Notes: generated by a model from the sequence alone, not told the origin. DNA of 64,000 nt from Acidobacteriota bacterium (GCA_024277255.1 JAJRVQ010000088.1:1-64000); one strand, 5' to 3'; counted from the first letter of the stretch, positions 26,128-35,313 are shown. Made by a program: numbers and translations.

Positions 26128-28467
26128 ATGCGTACTACCGGAGCCACTACCTGGCTCGTTCTCGGCCTAGGGCTTCTTCTGGGCGCCACCTCGACGTTCG
26201 CCCAGAACGTCGTCATCGATCGGCCGGTTCGTGCCGGTGACCTGGTGCTCTTCCCTGCCGTCAACAACGACAAAGAGTTGTACTACGCACCGACTCGCGC
26301 CCGCCTCGCCAGCGACGAAAACGATCGGCCAAAGTTCTCGTTCCTGCGCTGGGTCGACAACGTGCGCACCGGTTCCGAAGAAGCAGCAGCTCGAGAGGGC
26401 GAGGGCGGCGGTATCGTTCACGCCGTTGTCCAGATCGGTGTAACCGAGGAGCAGCTGCGGGACGCCCAGCGCGAAGCACAGCGCACCGTCCCCGGTGCCC
26501 AGATTCGCGGCCCGCTGATCTTCAAATCCGGCAAGTTCTCGCTCGTCTCCTCCTTCGCCAACGAAGAGGGCGACTTCACCGACCACGTTGCGGGCGTCGG
26601 CGCGGCGGCGCTGCTCGACGGTGACTCTATGGCAGTCTCCATCCAGCTCACCAAGAAGGGCGCCAAGGTCCTCTGGGAATCCTTCGAGACGCCCACTCCT
26701 GATATCAGCTTCAGCTTCGAAATGGAGATCGACGGCTACCTCTCCCCCAAGAGCGCCCTCATCGAAGCGAACTTCGACCAGATCTACGATCACAAGGCAT
26801 TCGCCGCCGGCATCGCTTCCAAGTACCTTTCCGGCGAGATTCGCGGCGCTTTCGACGACCTGCAAAGAACCGGCGCCATCAAGCTCACCCAGGTTGGCGA
26901 CGACCAGAACCTGCAGCGCCTCATCGATACGGCGTACAGCAAGATCGCCGAGATCATGTTCCAACCCTTGAACGGCTCCGGAACACCCAATCTCAACAGC
27001 TTGGCGAGCGCCGCCTCGGGCCAACGGAGCATGCTCGACAAAGCGACCTCCATGCTGACCAAGAATCGTGCCGAGGCACGCAAGTCCAACGAAGGAATCC
27101 GCAAGCGCAACGCCGCGCGCGGCAAGGCAAATGCCACCGCTGCGGGCAGCAACCTCAAGGCCGAACGGCTCGAGGCCAGAGCCAAGGCCGCTGAACAACG
27201 CGCCGCCACCCTGGAAGCGCGAGCTAGCGCCGCCGAGGGCCGAGTGGCAACCCTAAACCGACCCCCGAGCACCGCAAGTGGCACGACCTCAACATCGGGG
27301 GGCACGACCGGCACCGCCACCGCCGGCACCACCGCCACCACCGCCACCACCGCCACCACCGCCACCACCACGACGGGCGCTACCAGGGGAGGAACCGCCG
27401 GCACCACGGGGACGACGGGCCGGACATCCACCGCGGGGACGACAGGAACCACCAGCTCGACCGGCACCTCGTCGACTCCCGGATCGACTCCCTCACCCAC
27501 CGCCGCTGCACTGCGTCAACGCGCCCAGCAGCACGCCAAGAACCTCCGCACCCTGGCCACTCAAGCGCGGACCGAGGCCGGCAAACTGCGCGCCAAGGCC
27601 AACAAAGTTGCCAGTGAAGCCGCCACGACGGCGAGCGGAGCCCAGAAGCTCGAGAAAGAGGAAGACCTTCCCTCCTTCGCCATCGTCGCCGCCTTCGAGA
27701 TGAAGCACGTCCGCCAACGCGGCACCTTCACCATCGACCTCAACAAGTACACCGCCACTACCATGACCCTGCGCTTCGACGAGAACATCGGCGACCTACG
27801 CGCGCTGAAGAACGACCAGCTGCACTTCCGCGAGGTCAACATCGATGCCCCGCTCTACACCCAGCGGGAACTCGTCGCTTTCGTCGATGGCTTGAACGCC
27901 CAGGACTTCGGCGACTACATCAACTTCGTCACCGTCCAGATGCGCAAGAGGCACGCCGGCGGCGACGAGAGTTTCGACGAAGTCCGCATCGATCGCAACA
28001 ACTTCAACCGCGAGGGCAACATCTTCAAGATGCTCTACGGCTGGAAGGGCGACAACGATCGCAGGAAGTGGCTCGACTACGACTTCAAGACCCAGTGGAG
28101 CTTCTTCGGAGGAGCCGAAGTCGAAGTCCCATGGAGCACTACCACCTCCGGCGCCATCAACTTGGCTCCGCCCTTCCAACGGCGCCGGGTCACCCTCGAG
28201 GCAGACCCGGATCTCATGCCCGCCGAGGTGCGCGCCATCACGGTCAAGGTCTTCTACCGACTCGGTGACGCCGAGCAGACTCAGCAAACCACTCTCAACG
28301 TCTCGAAAAATGAGTTCTCGGGCAACCTCGACTTCATGCTGCCCGCCGATCAGTTCGAGTACGAGTACGAAATTTTCTGGCGACTTCGCGGTAACCGCAC
28401 CGCGACGAGCGGCCGTCTCAAAACCAGCGAGGCCGTCCTGTTCGTCGACGAACTTCCCGAAGCCTAA
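26128..28467 (+). CDS. Exported paralogue 6 of the six-gene cluster, with a low-complexity insert
   Basis: The 779-residue protein has a signal peptide ending TSTFAQ. Module 1 is ELYYAPTRARLASDENDRP; AQIRGPLIFKSGKFSLVSSF and TPDISFSFEMEIDGYL follow. An insert from about 315 to 515 is unique to this copy: a charged Ala-rich coiled-coil stretch (LEARAKAAEQRAATLEARA), then about 80 residues almost wholly Thr/Gly/Ala/Ser, then a second Ala-rich helix. Module 2 resumes with INFVTVQMRKRHAGG, and the C-terminal domain with FKTQWSFFGGAEVEVPW. The insert could be an extended stalk between two halves. A ribosome binding site GGAGG lies right at the end of the previous gene. Confidence 0.8.
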   Translation: MRTTGATTWLVLGLGLLLGATSTFAQNVVIDRPVRAGDLVLFPAVNNDKELYYAPTRARLASDENDRPKFSFLRWVDNVRTGSEEAAAREGEGGGIVHAVVQIGVTEEQLRDAQREAQRTVPGAQIRGPLIFKSGKFSLVSSFANEEGDFTDHVAGVGAAALLDGDSMAVSIQLTKKGAKVLWESFETPTPDISFSFEMEIDGYLSPKSALIEANFDQIYDHKAFAAGIASKYLSGEIRGAFDDLQRTGAIKLTQVGDDQNLQRLIDTAYSKIAEIMFQPLNGSGTPNLNSLASAASGQRSMLDKATSMLTKNRAEARKSNEGIRKRNAARGKANATAAGSNLKAERLEARAKAAEQRAATLEARASAAEGRVATLNRPPSTASGTTSTSGGTTGTATAGTTATTATTATTATTTTGATRGGTAGTTGTTGRTSTAGTTGTTSSTGTSSTPGSTPSPTAAALRQRAQQHAKNLRTLATQARTEAGKLRAKANKVASEAATTASGAQKLEKEEDLPSFAIVAAFEMKHVRQRGTFTIDLNKYTATTMTLRFDENIGDLRALKNDQLHFREVNIDAPLYTQRELVAFVDGLNAQDFGDYINFVTVQMRKRHAGGDESFDEVRIDRNNFNREGNIFKMLYGWKGDNDRRKWLDYDFKTQWSFFGGAEVEVPWSTTTSGAINLAPPFQRRRVTLEADPDLMPAEVRAITVKVFYRLGDAEQTQQTTLNVSKNEFSGNLDFMLPADQFEYEYEIFWRLRGNRTATSGRLKTSEAVLFVDELPEA
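27312..27371 (+). repeat. Short tandem repeat coding for Thr/Ala-rich linker
   Basis: A 9-base unit ACCGCCACC is repeated several times in tandem, with variants extending over about 27270-27490. It encodes the Thr-rich part of the insert in paralogue 6. Tandem units of 9 bases can expand or contract without frameshift, so linker length may vary between strains. Confidence 0.85.
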
Positions 28468-28479
28468 GAGGCCCAAATC

Positions 28480-31116
28480 ATGTTCCATAACAAGACGATG
28501 TCCATGCTGAGAATCTTCAGCGCAGCCCTTCTTTGTGCCGCGCTCGTCACCCCGCCAACCCACGCATCGATCTCCGAAGCTCAGGCCAAGGCACTCGAAG
28601 CGAAGTCCAAGACTGTGGTTCAGGACTACCTCAAGCAGAGCGCGGCCTCCTTGGCTAGGGCTCACCGACAGAGCATCGAGGCCTTCGGCCGCTGGGTGCA
28701 AGCCAACGGCTCGCAGCCTTACTCCGCAACCCTGCTCAACAGCGTTCTCTCGGGTGTCGGAAACTCGACGGACTCGATCATCACCAGCCCCGGCAGCTTC
28801 ATGGATATGCTGCGCCAACGTCTCTCCACCGGCTACAAAGCACAGCAAGGCGGCTCGGTTAGCAGCGCGGCCCAGTTTGCCGAGCGTCACCGCGCCGCCG
28901 CACAGGCAGCAGCCGGCAACCTGGCAACCCTGGCCGACCAGTTCATCCAGGCCAACACCTCGCTCATTCGTGTCGTCCAGGACGAGTACATCCTCGACGG
29001 ACTCGACCAAGGCCTCGTACCCCAGTTTCAAGGCAGCACCGCGCAAGGGCTGTTGCGCGACGTGGGCGTACCAATTCCCAATGGAACCGACGTCGCCAGC
29101 TTCGCCGAGAACCTCGTCCAGTACTGGATTGGGATGGTTCTCCGCGCCTCCGGCACGCCAGCCAACATCAACATCAAGAGCCGAGCCGCGGCGGTCAAAG
29201 CGCTCTACAGCGACCTGAATCGGCACTGTCCAATCGAAAAGCTCCTCCCCGCCGCCGAAGTCAGCACCGAGTGCCAGGCATGGACGGGCAGCACGCTCCT
29301 GGCGAGCGGCCCCGCGGCGCCGGACGTCCCCACCCGGCCCGGCGACGACCCCTTCAACGAGGTCTTCGAAATGGAGCTCGGCGGCGCCTCACCCACACCG
29401 GTTCGCATCGGCACGCTGAGAGCCTCATCCATCACCGACCTCGGCCCGCGACAGAGCAAGCCTCCGGCCGCGGCCGCACGGGTAGCCAACAAGATTCACC
29501 CCGAACTCAAGAAGATGATCGACCGTCAGTCCGGCGACAGCCGCGTAGAGGTCATCGTCAACCTGCGCGACAACATCCAGATTCCCCGCTTCCCGGAACG
29601 CGAGGCCCCCAGGGCCATCGCCTCCTGGAAACCGATACTTCCCAACTGGGTCGGCGCCGGTGTCTCCAGCTCGAGTGCCCCCTATCTCGTCGAAAGCCAG
29701 AAGGTCATCCGCGCCATCCAGCAGCAGCGCGCTGCCGACTACGACAACCTCATCACGAGTTGGACGGGTAAGTACGGCATCAAATCGATGGGCACATTCT
29801 GGCTCATCCGTGCCCTCCACATCGAAGCTCCGCTCAGCGCGATGGTCCGACTCTCCAACGAAGAGGACGTACTCTCGATCGAACCGGTGCAGACAGAAGA
29901 GAAGCCCCCTCAGGACGCCAACAACAAGAACGACATCGAAGACGGCCGCGCGCGGATCAAGTCGGATCCCTACTTCAATCTCAAGCTCAAAGGGAGCGAC
30001 ATCGCTCTTCTGGATACCGGCGTTCGCTTCCCCCACAACCATTTCAAGAGCCCGGACCACATTCTGCTCGAGTTCGACTGTACCGACGGAACCTGCGACG
30101 GCAGTCCCAATCCGTCCGACAACAACTGGAATCACGGCACATCGTCCGCCTCGATCATCGTCGGCAACCAGCGACTCGGCAATCAGTATCGCGCGGTGAC
30201 CGAGCTGTGGCTGTCGAGCTACAAGATCTACACCGCGACGGGCCTCAATACCGTCGCCACAATCAAGGGGTTCCAGGAAGCCCTCAGGGTGAATGACACC
30301 ATCCTCGTGGCGGAAATTCAGTCCACCCAGTCTCCCACCGGCTCCATCTCAGCCGCGGCGGACGCCGCCTTTGACGCCGGAGCCGTGGTCATCGCCGCCA
30401 ACGGCAACTACGGACCCGCCGCATCGAGCGTCGCCTCACCGGGTAACGCCCACAAGGCGCTCGGTATCGGAAACTACGTCGTCGACACCCTGGCCGCCGT
30501 CAACTCCCAAGGCCGTGGACCCACGCCGGACAACCGAATCAAACCCGACCTCCAGTTCCCAACCAACACCGAAGCCGCGAGCAACGCTTCGAACACCGCC
30601 CTTCAAGTCTTCACCGGCACCAGCGGCGCCACCCCCTACGCCGCCGGCGTCGCGGCCCTGGTCCGCAACTGGCTCAAGGGCAAGAGTAGGTCCATCGACC
30701 CGGGCAAGGTCTACGCCTTCATGATGCTCGGCGGTCAACAAACCTACCCTTTCAACAACACTACCGGCGCCGGTAAGTTCGAGATGCCGCTCGGTGGCAA
30801 GGCCACTTGGGGAAAGGTCTCCGTCCATAACGGCAAGACTATCGAGATCTCCATCACCGTCGGCGCCAACCAGAAACAAATCGACGCCGCCCTCTGGTGG
30901 CCCGAAACCGCCGCTCAGCAGCACAACGACATCGACCTCTCCATCGTCGATCCCAGCGGTACCACGCGAACCACCAGCCTCTCAGGGCCGAGCGTCTTCG
31001 AGCGTGCCCGATTCAAGGGTAACCTGGCCAAGGGAACTTGGAAGATCAAGATCCGAGGATTCAATGTCAGAACAGGAAGCCAGACGGTCTACTGGGCAGA
31101 ACACCACAACCCCTAA
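28480..31116 (+). CDS. Subtilisin-like (S8) serine protease with long N-terminal region
   Basis: The 878-residue protein has a signal peptide (LRIFSAALLCAALVTPPTHA). About 330 residues of helical, unrecognised sequence precede an inhibitor-like segment (RVEVIVNLRDN ... ALHIEAPLSAMVRLSNEEDV) typical of S8 propeptides. The catalytic domain has the full triad: Asp512 in ALLDTGVRF, His552 in NWNHGTSSAS and Ser715 in FTGTSGATPYAAG, with oxyanion Asn in IAANGNYG. A C-terminal P/homo-B-like beta domain follows (VDPSGTTRTTSLSGPSV). It lies 12 nt after the six-paralogue run, so maturation or turnover of those proteins is a natural hypothesis. Confidence 0.88.
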   Translation: MFHNKTMSMLRIFSAALLCAALVTPPTHASISEAQAKALEAKSKTVVQDYLKQSAASLARAHRQSIEAFGRWVQANGSQPYSATLLNSVLSGVGNSTDSIITSPGSFMDMLRQRLSTGYKAQQGGSVSSAAQFAERHRAAAQAAAGNLATLADQFIQANTSLIRVVQDEYILDGLDQGLVPQFQGSTAQGLLRDVGVPIPNGTDVASFAENLVQYWIGMVLRASGTPANINIKSRAAAVKALYSDLNRHCPIEKLLPAAEVSTECQAWTGSTLLASGPAAPDVPTRPGDDPFNEVFEMELGGASPTPVRIGTLRASSITDLGPRQSKPPAAAARVANKIHPELKKMIDRQSGDSRVEVIVNLRDNIQIPRFPEREAPRAIASWKPILPNWVGAGVSSSSAPYLVESQKVIRAIQQQRAADYDNLITSWTGKYGIKSMGTFWLIRALHIEAPLSAMVRLSNEEDVLSIEPVQTEEKPPQDANNKNDIEDGRARIKSDPYFNLKLKGSDIALLDTGVRFPHNHFKSPDHILLEFDCTDGTCDGSPNPSDNNWNHGTSSASIIVGNQRLGNQYRAVTELWLSSYKIYTATGLNTVATIKGFQEALRVNDTILVAEIQSTQSPTGSISAAADAAFDAGAVVIAANGNYGPAASSVASPGNAHKALGIGNYVVDTLAAVNSQGRGPTPDNRIKPDLQFPTNTEAASNASNTALQVFTGTSGATPYAAGVAALVRNWLKGKSRSIDPGKVYAFMMLGGQQTYPFNNTTGAGKFEMPLGGKATWGKVSVHNGKTIEISITVGANQKQIDAALWWPETAAQQHNDIDLSIVDPSGTTRTTSLSGPSVFERARFKGNLAKGTWKIKIRGFNVRTGSQTVYWAEHHNP

Positions 31117-31549
31117 CCCATCCGCCAGCAGAATCAACATTCACCGAGGTCGGCACTTCAGGCCTCGGTGGTCGTGTCTTTCCCTGGTCGCGCTGGTGCT
31201 CCTATCGACGGCCTGCACCAGGACCGCAGCCCCATCCTGCGGAGAAGAGATCGTCATCTCGGCCAACACCGACTGGTACCAAGAATCCTCCGCCCAAGAG
31301 GAGACCTTCATCGGTAACCTCGAGAGACTCCCAGAGACCCTGCCCACCCCCGGCGGCCGAGGCGGCCGCATTCTTGGGCTGAGGAGGCGAAACGAACTCC
31401 TACCGATCTACGCTGTGGGCTCGGAGGGGCTTCTCGAGCCATTCATTGGCAAGGGCCCGGTTGAAGTTCGAGGCAAACGGGTCGCCGATGACTTGGCTCC
31501 CGGATTCGAACTTTGGGTGGGTGCGGTGTCGACACTAGGGGCTTGCTGA
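31064..31549 (+). CDS. Small lipoprotein overlapping the protease gene
   Basis: The ATG at 31064, with GAGGA upstream, lies 53 nt inside the protease gene in another frame and gives 161 residues. A hydrophobic stretch LSLVALVLLSTAC forms a lipobox (STAC), although about 37 residues precede it, longer than usual. The mature part has two further Cys residues, one near its start (APSCGEE) and one as the last residue, and a segment LLPIYAVGSEGLLEPFIGKG. No family recognised. Position suggests it belongs to the exported cluster. Confidence 0.6.
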   Translation: MSEQEARRSTGQNTTTPNPSASRINIHRGRHFRPRWSCLSLVALVLLSTACTRTAAPSCGEEIVISANTDWYQESSAQEETFIGNLERLPETLPTPGGRGGRILGLRRRNELLPIYAVGSEGLLEPFIGKGPVEVRGKRVADDLAPGFELWVGAVSTLGAC

Positions 31550-31618
31550 AAGACTCGCGATGCCCCTTTCTCGCCGCTCCTAGCATTTGTTTTCAGGGAG
31601 GCTGAGCGCCCCCCTCAA

Positions 31619-31640
31619 GGCGAAAAAGCGTCTTTTCGCC
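31619..31640 (+). terminator. Hairpin followed by short T-rich tail after the exported cluster
   Basis: GGCGAAAA and TTTTCGCC pair perfectly around a 6-base loop. It lies 70 nt after the lipoprotein stop and would end transcription of the 17-31 kb operon. The U-tract is inside the stem, so efficiency is uncertain. Confidence 0.5.
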
Positions 31641-31665
31641 CTTCACTCCCATCTTCGACTTCGCC

Positions 31666-31687
31666 GGCGAGCCTGTACAGGCTCGCC
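31666..31687. repeat. Perfect 22-bp palindrome
   Basis: GGCGAGCCTG-TA-CAGGCTCGCC is fully self-complementary, flanked by C runs. It resembles dispersed intergenic palindromes of other GC-rich genomes and is similar in style to the inverted repeats at 10117 and 46345. Confidence 0.7.
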
Positions 31688-32063
31688 CCAACTTGTAAGG
31701 AGCCACCCGAACGTTTGGCGAGAACATTCGCCGACTCGATACCGAGGACTACTGCGCGGCCCAGAACTGGCAAGGGCGCTTCTCAGATCGAAGGAGCGTG
31801 GCCACAAGTCCGGCGAATCCCGGACTCCCCGAAAATCGTCCCGAGAATCGCCGCTGGGTGCACTCATTTCATAGAAAGCGGCGCACATCTGCATGTGCGA
31901 CCGCACGTCTGCTTGACATCCGCTCGCTCGACGCACGCGCGCCGCGAGCGAGTCTGGCCGTGACGGAGATCCGCGGCAACAACGACGCCGATGTTGGTTG
32001 CATCGACGAACGCTCCCCGAGGCAATCCTCCTGAGCTGCCGGGCAATCTAGGGGAGAAGAACT

Positions 32064-34511
32064 ATGCAACGTTTCTACTGCGTACTCGCTCTGACTATCC
32101 TGCTGACGGTCGCGGTACCAGCCGCCGCCGATACTGAGGTGATCGCCGCCCAAGGTGTTCTCCGCCTACCGCACGCCCTGGCCGGCCTGGAGGTCCTGAT
32201 CGAGAAGGTGGTGGGTGCCGACGGGCGAATCGAGCTGCGCTCGAACTCGCCGCAACTCCAGAGCTTCGATGACCTCGACCGTCTCCTCGACGACGAGCGT
32301 CAGCTTGAGCACAAGAAGTGGGGCAACCTCGGCAACGAGCTACGGCTGCGCTTCACAGAGATGGCCGACCGTGAGAGCGTCAAGGTGGTGATCTACCTGC
32401 GCATGCCTCGGGTCACCTACCTGGACAAGTACCACCACTCCGCAGCCGAACTCATCGCTCACAGCCAAGCACTGACCCGGGTACGGCCCGTGGTTTCCAG
32501 CCAAGAGGTGGCCCGCGTCTACGGCCTGGCGGTGGAGGAGGTCGCCGAGGCCGGCGAGAACCGCATCGTGGCCACGGTGAGCAAGACGGCCCTCAGCCTG
32601 CTGCGCTTCGATGAAACGATCGCCGCCGTCGAACTGTGGCGCGAGGAGGAGCCGACCTATCCGTTGACCACCTTCACCCACTCGTCCTATAACTCTCCGC
32701 CGCTGCCGGTAGGAGCACGGGGTGGCGGGGTCAACGTGTCGACCTTCGAAACCGGTGTATATCAAGAGAACTTCGACTGCATGGGCAACCTCGATCCGGC
32801 CAATATCGATATCACCGCCACCCACAACGGCAACAACGACCACTCCAACCTCACCTTCAAGACCCTGTGGAATACAGCCCCCGACGGCACTTTCTTCCAC
32901 CACGATTCGGCCAACTTCTCTTCCAGTGGTTCGCAGAACTTCCTGGTCAACAACGACATCCGGACCTCGAGCATCAGCTATACCCGGTGGGGGAGCAACC
33001 AGAACACCTATGAGATGCGACTCATGGACGACTTCGCCTACCGGTGGCCGTTTCCCGTCTTCACCAACCCCACGGCCAACGGTGGCTACTCGCTGGAGGC
33101 TCACTGGCAGTGCTACAACTGCATCAGTATCGGCAATGTGCGCCACACCAACGAGCGCTACTACGAGCTGGCCGATTGCACTCAGACACGCAATCCCGAC
33201 CCGGTGTACGGCCCGGCCATCTCCGGCAGCGCCGGCGACTGGGAGATGCCGCAGTTGGTGGTCCCGGGCATCCACCCCGACCCTAACGACGCCCAGGCGG
33301 TGGACGAGTGCCTGGGTGCTTTCAATCTTTGGTGCGGCACCAGCATCTCGGCGCCGGTGGCCAACGGCGTGGCGGGCGCTGTGATCAGCTCCGACTCCCG
33401 AATGGAGAACAACCCGGAGATGGTCAAGGCCGTTCTGCTGTTGACCGCCCAGAACGTGGAGGCGGGCTACTGGGCCTCGGCGGTGGACGAGCGCGACGGT
33501 ACCGGAGTGATCTCGGGAGCCGACGCCATCGCCTTCGCCCGCAACCACACCACGGTACGCCCCGGCGCCCAGGCGATAGACGGCCTGGGAGGCGGGTCGC
33601 TGGCCACCAGCAACGAGGGTGACACGCTAACCTTCTACATCCGTACGCCACCAGACAAGCCGGGAAGTCGCCACCTGCGGGCGGCGGTCGTCTGGACCTC
33701 CAATCCCGACATGGTGGCCAACGTCAATTCGCTGTCGGACCTCGATCTGGAACTGCGCGACAGCCTGGGCAACCTGATCGCCGGCTCCTACAGCCTGGAC
33801 GGCAACGTAGAGATCATCGACATCCCCGCCGACGGCCTGTCCGCCAACACTCTCTACACCCTGGAGGTGGAGGTGGTGGATATGCGCATTCCCGCCGACG
33901 CCCGCGCCAACTACCTCTACTACACCGTCGGCTGGACCTGGGCCGAGGATTTCTTCTGGCAGACGCCGAAGCGCAGTTGGGAGTTGGGTATCTACAACCC
34001 ATACTACTGCTCCTCCTCGACCACGCTGGACGCCACCGCGCGCCGTTTCTGCCAAGAGCTGGGCCACGAGGACTTCGTGCGCTACACCCAGGACGGTCCA
34101 CGCAGCGGTGTCCACACCTGGTGGACCGGAAGCTCCTGGACCACCAGCGGCAACGGCAGCGTCTGCTACATCTCCGATCTGCTGTGCGAACCGAAGCGAC
34201 CCTACTTCCAGACTCCGACGCCGGTCTACCAGATCGGCATCCCCTCCTCCAACTGCGCCAGCTCGAGTACCTACTCGTCGCTGGCCACCTCCGCGGGTCA
34301 CTTCTGCCAGGACAACGGTTTCGACACCTACCAATCGTTCGAGGTCGACGGACCGCGCGGCGGTGTGCATAGCTGGTGGAACGGCAGTTCCTGGTCCACC
34401 AGCGGCAACAACAACGTCTGCTACGTCGAAGATCTCCTCTGCCGCAGTTTCGAAATCTGCGGCGACAGTTTCGACAACGACGGCGACGGCTTCATCGACG
34501 AGAACTGCTGA
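32064..34511 (+). CDS. Exported subtilase-fold protein with degenerate active site and Cys-rich C-terminal repeats
   Basis: The 815-residue protein has a signal peptide (VLALTILLTVAVPAAA). The S8 layout is visible: a core strand VNVSTFETGVY where the catalytic Asp is replaced by Glu229, no HGTHVAG motif (THNGNNDHSN in its place), but an intact Ser motif CGTSISAPVANGVAG with Ser427. A beta-sandwich domain follows (LDLELRDSLGNLIAG). Two tandem units of about 75 residues, near 640-715 and 718-797, each carry FCQ ... DGPR.GVH.WW.GSSW.TSGN ... CY..DLLC. The end CGDSFDNDGDGFIDENC resembles MopE-type calcium-binding motifs. It may be a binding protein or an atypical protease. Confidence 0.8.
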   Translation: MQRFYCVLALTILLTVAVPAAADTEVIAAQGVLRLPHALAGLEVLIEKVVGADGRIELRSNSPQLQSFDDLDRLLDDERQLEHKKWGNLGNELRLRFTEMADRESVKVVIYLRMPRVTYLDKYHHSAAELIAHSQALTRVRPVVSSQEVARVYGLAVEEVAEAGENRIVATVSKTALSLLRFDETIAAVELWREEEPTYPLTTFTHSSYNSPPLPVGARGGGVNVSTFETGVYQENFDCMGNLDPANIDITATHNGNNDHSNLTFKTLWNTAPDGTFFHHDSANFSSSGSQNFLVNNDIRTSSISYTRWGSNQNTYEMRLMDDFAYRWPFPVFTNPTANGGYSLEAHWQCYNCISIGNVRHTNERYYELADCTQTRNPDPVYGPAISGSAGDWEMPQLVVPGIHPDPNDAQAVDECLGAFNLWCGTSISAPVANGVAGAVISSDSRMENNPEMVKAVLLLTAQNVEAGYWASAVDERDGTGVISGADAIAFARNHTTVRPGAQAIDGLGGGSLATSNEGDTLTFYIRTPPDKPGSRHLRAAVVWTSNPDMVANVNSLSDLDLELRDSLGNLIAGSYSLDGNVEIIDIPADGLSANTLYTLEVEVVDMRIPADARANYLYYTVGWTWAEDFFWQTPKRSWELGIYNPYYCSSSTTLDATARRFCQELGHEDFVRYTQDGPRSGVHTWWTGSSWTTSGNGSVCYISDLLCEPKRPYFQTPTPVYQIGIPSSNCASSSTYSSLATSAGHFCQDNGFDTYQSFEVDGPRGGVHSWWNGSSWSTSGNNNVCYVEDLLCRSFEICGDSFDNDGDGFIDENC

Positions 34512-34661
34512 ACCTCTCACCACGCCCCTCGCAGCGGCCTTACCGCCGCGGCGGGGGGCACGAATTTGGCACTGCGCGACGGCAAGCGCGACGGCGGGAG
34601 GGGTGGAGATCGTCGACACAATCGTCTAGGCTTCGGGAAAATGGAAATATCGAGGTAGGCA

Positions 34662-34742
34662 ATGACCCGCGTCGAAGCACTGGCAGCATCGACGACAACT
34701 GCGGTTCAGCCTCCGCTCGATCCTGAGGTGATGACGCGATGA
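34662..34742 (+). CDS. Possible 26-residue ORF coupled to the GTPase gene
   Basis: ATG at 34662, with GAGGT about 7 nt upstream, opens 26 codons and ends in a TGA overlapping the ATG of the GTPase (ATGA). The peptide, MTRVEALAAS through PPLDPEV, has no recognisable family. MglA-type GTPases often follow a roadblock gene; this might be a remnant or a coupling leader. It could be chance. Confidence 0.25.
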   Translation: MTRVEALAASTTTAVQPPLDPEVMTR

Positions 34743-35275
34743 CCCTAGCGCACACGGAAACGGCAACGCAGCTACGAAGTTCCCGGCAGGTACGCGGCAA
34801 GGTGGTCATCGTCGGTGCCGGCGAAGCCGGCAAGAGCACTCTGATCGCAGCGCTTTGCCATCGGGCGCTCAACCTGGAAGTCGACGGGCGAACGGTGGCC
34901 ATGGACCACGGCGCACTGAACGATGACGAGGTGACCCTCTCTTTGATCGGAGTTCCCGGTCAGGCCCGGTTTCGCGAGATCCGCCAGGCACTGACCACCG
35001 GCGCCCGCAGTGCGGTCTGGGTTCATCGGGTCGGTCAGCCCATCGACGCCGAAACCATCGATCTTCTGGCCGAGTGCACTGTTCCCTATCTCGTCATCCT
35101 CAACCACGACACTAGCCCGGCGACCGCCACCTGGCGCCAACCCGACTGCCTGCCGGCCCCCGAAGCGATCCTCTCCGCCAATCTCGCCCAGCTGAAGACT
35201 GAGGAGATCGAGTTCCTGCAACGGGAAATTCGAGCCCTGGTGTCGAACTCGCCCCCCTGGCGCACGGCTGGCTGA
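34739..35275 (+). CDS. Small Ras-like GTPase (MglA/Gtr-like)
   Basis: This 178-residue single G-domain has a P-loop at residues 26-34 (GAGEAGKST) and a Walker B/G3 region SLIGVPGQARFREIR, in which the canonical D-x-x-G is replaced by G-V-P-G. A G4-like NHDT (LVILNHDT) follows. It resembles the bacterial GTPases annotated as ATP/GTP-binding proteins that work with roadblock partners in polarity or signalling. No GAP or roadblock gene is adjacent. Cytoplasmic, possibly membrane-peripheral. Confidence 0.78.
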   Translation: MTLAHTETATQLRSSRQVRGKVVIVGAGEAGKSTLIAALCHRALNLEVDGRTVAMDHGALNDDEVTLSLIGVPGQARFREIRQALTTGARSAVWVHRVGQPIDAETIDLLAECTVPYLVILNHDTSPATATWRQPDCLPAPEAILSANLAQLKTEEIEFLQREIRALVSNSPPWRTAG

Positions 35276-35313
35276 GTCCTCAACGACACCGCACGGGGTA
35301 GGACCACGAGGCT

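Larger units (their letters stand above)
31550..32063. other. 514-nt gene-free stretch
   Basis: I see no convincing gene. The region contains a terminator-like hairpin (31619-31640) and a perfect palindrome (31666-31687), described separately. Further on, at about 31883-31910, inverted and direct copies of GCACATCTGCATGTGC-like sequence occur. A TTGACA at 31914-31919 may belong to the promoter of the next gene, whose ribosome binding site GGGGAGAAG is at about 32051-32059. Open frames of 60-97 codons here are Arg/Ser-rich and overlap each other on both strands, so they look like chance. Confidence 0.5.

Noticed and set aside
27312..27371. CRISPR-like array
   Set aside because: The repeats are 9-base units without spacers and lie in frame within a coding sequence.
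27068..27703. Frames encoding poly-Pro stretches across the low-complexity insert
   Set aside because: They are out-of-frame readings of the tandem ACC/GCC repeat within paralogue 6.
31587..31936. Overlapping frames of 80-97 codons on both strands after the exported cluster
   Set aside because: They contain a hairpin and a perfect palindrome, have Ser/Arg-rich composition and no ribosome binding site.
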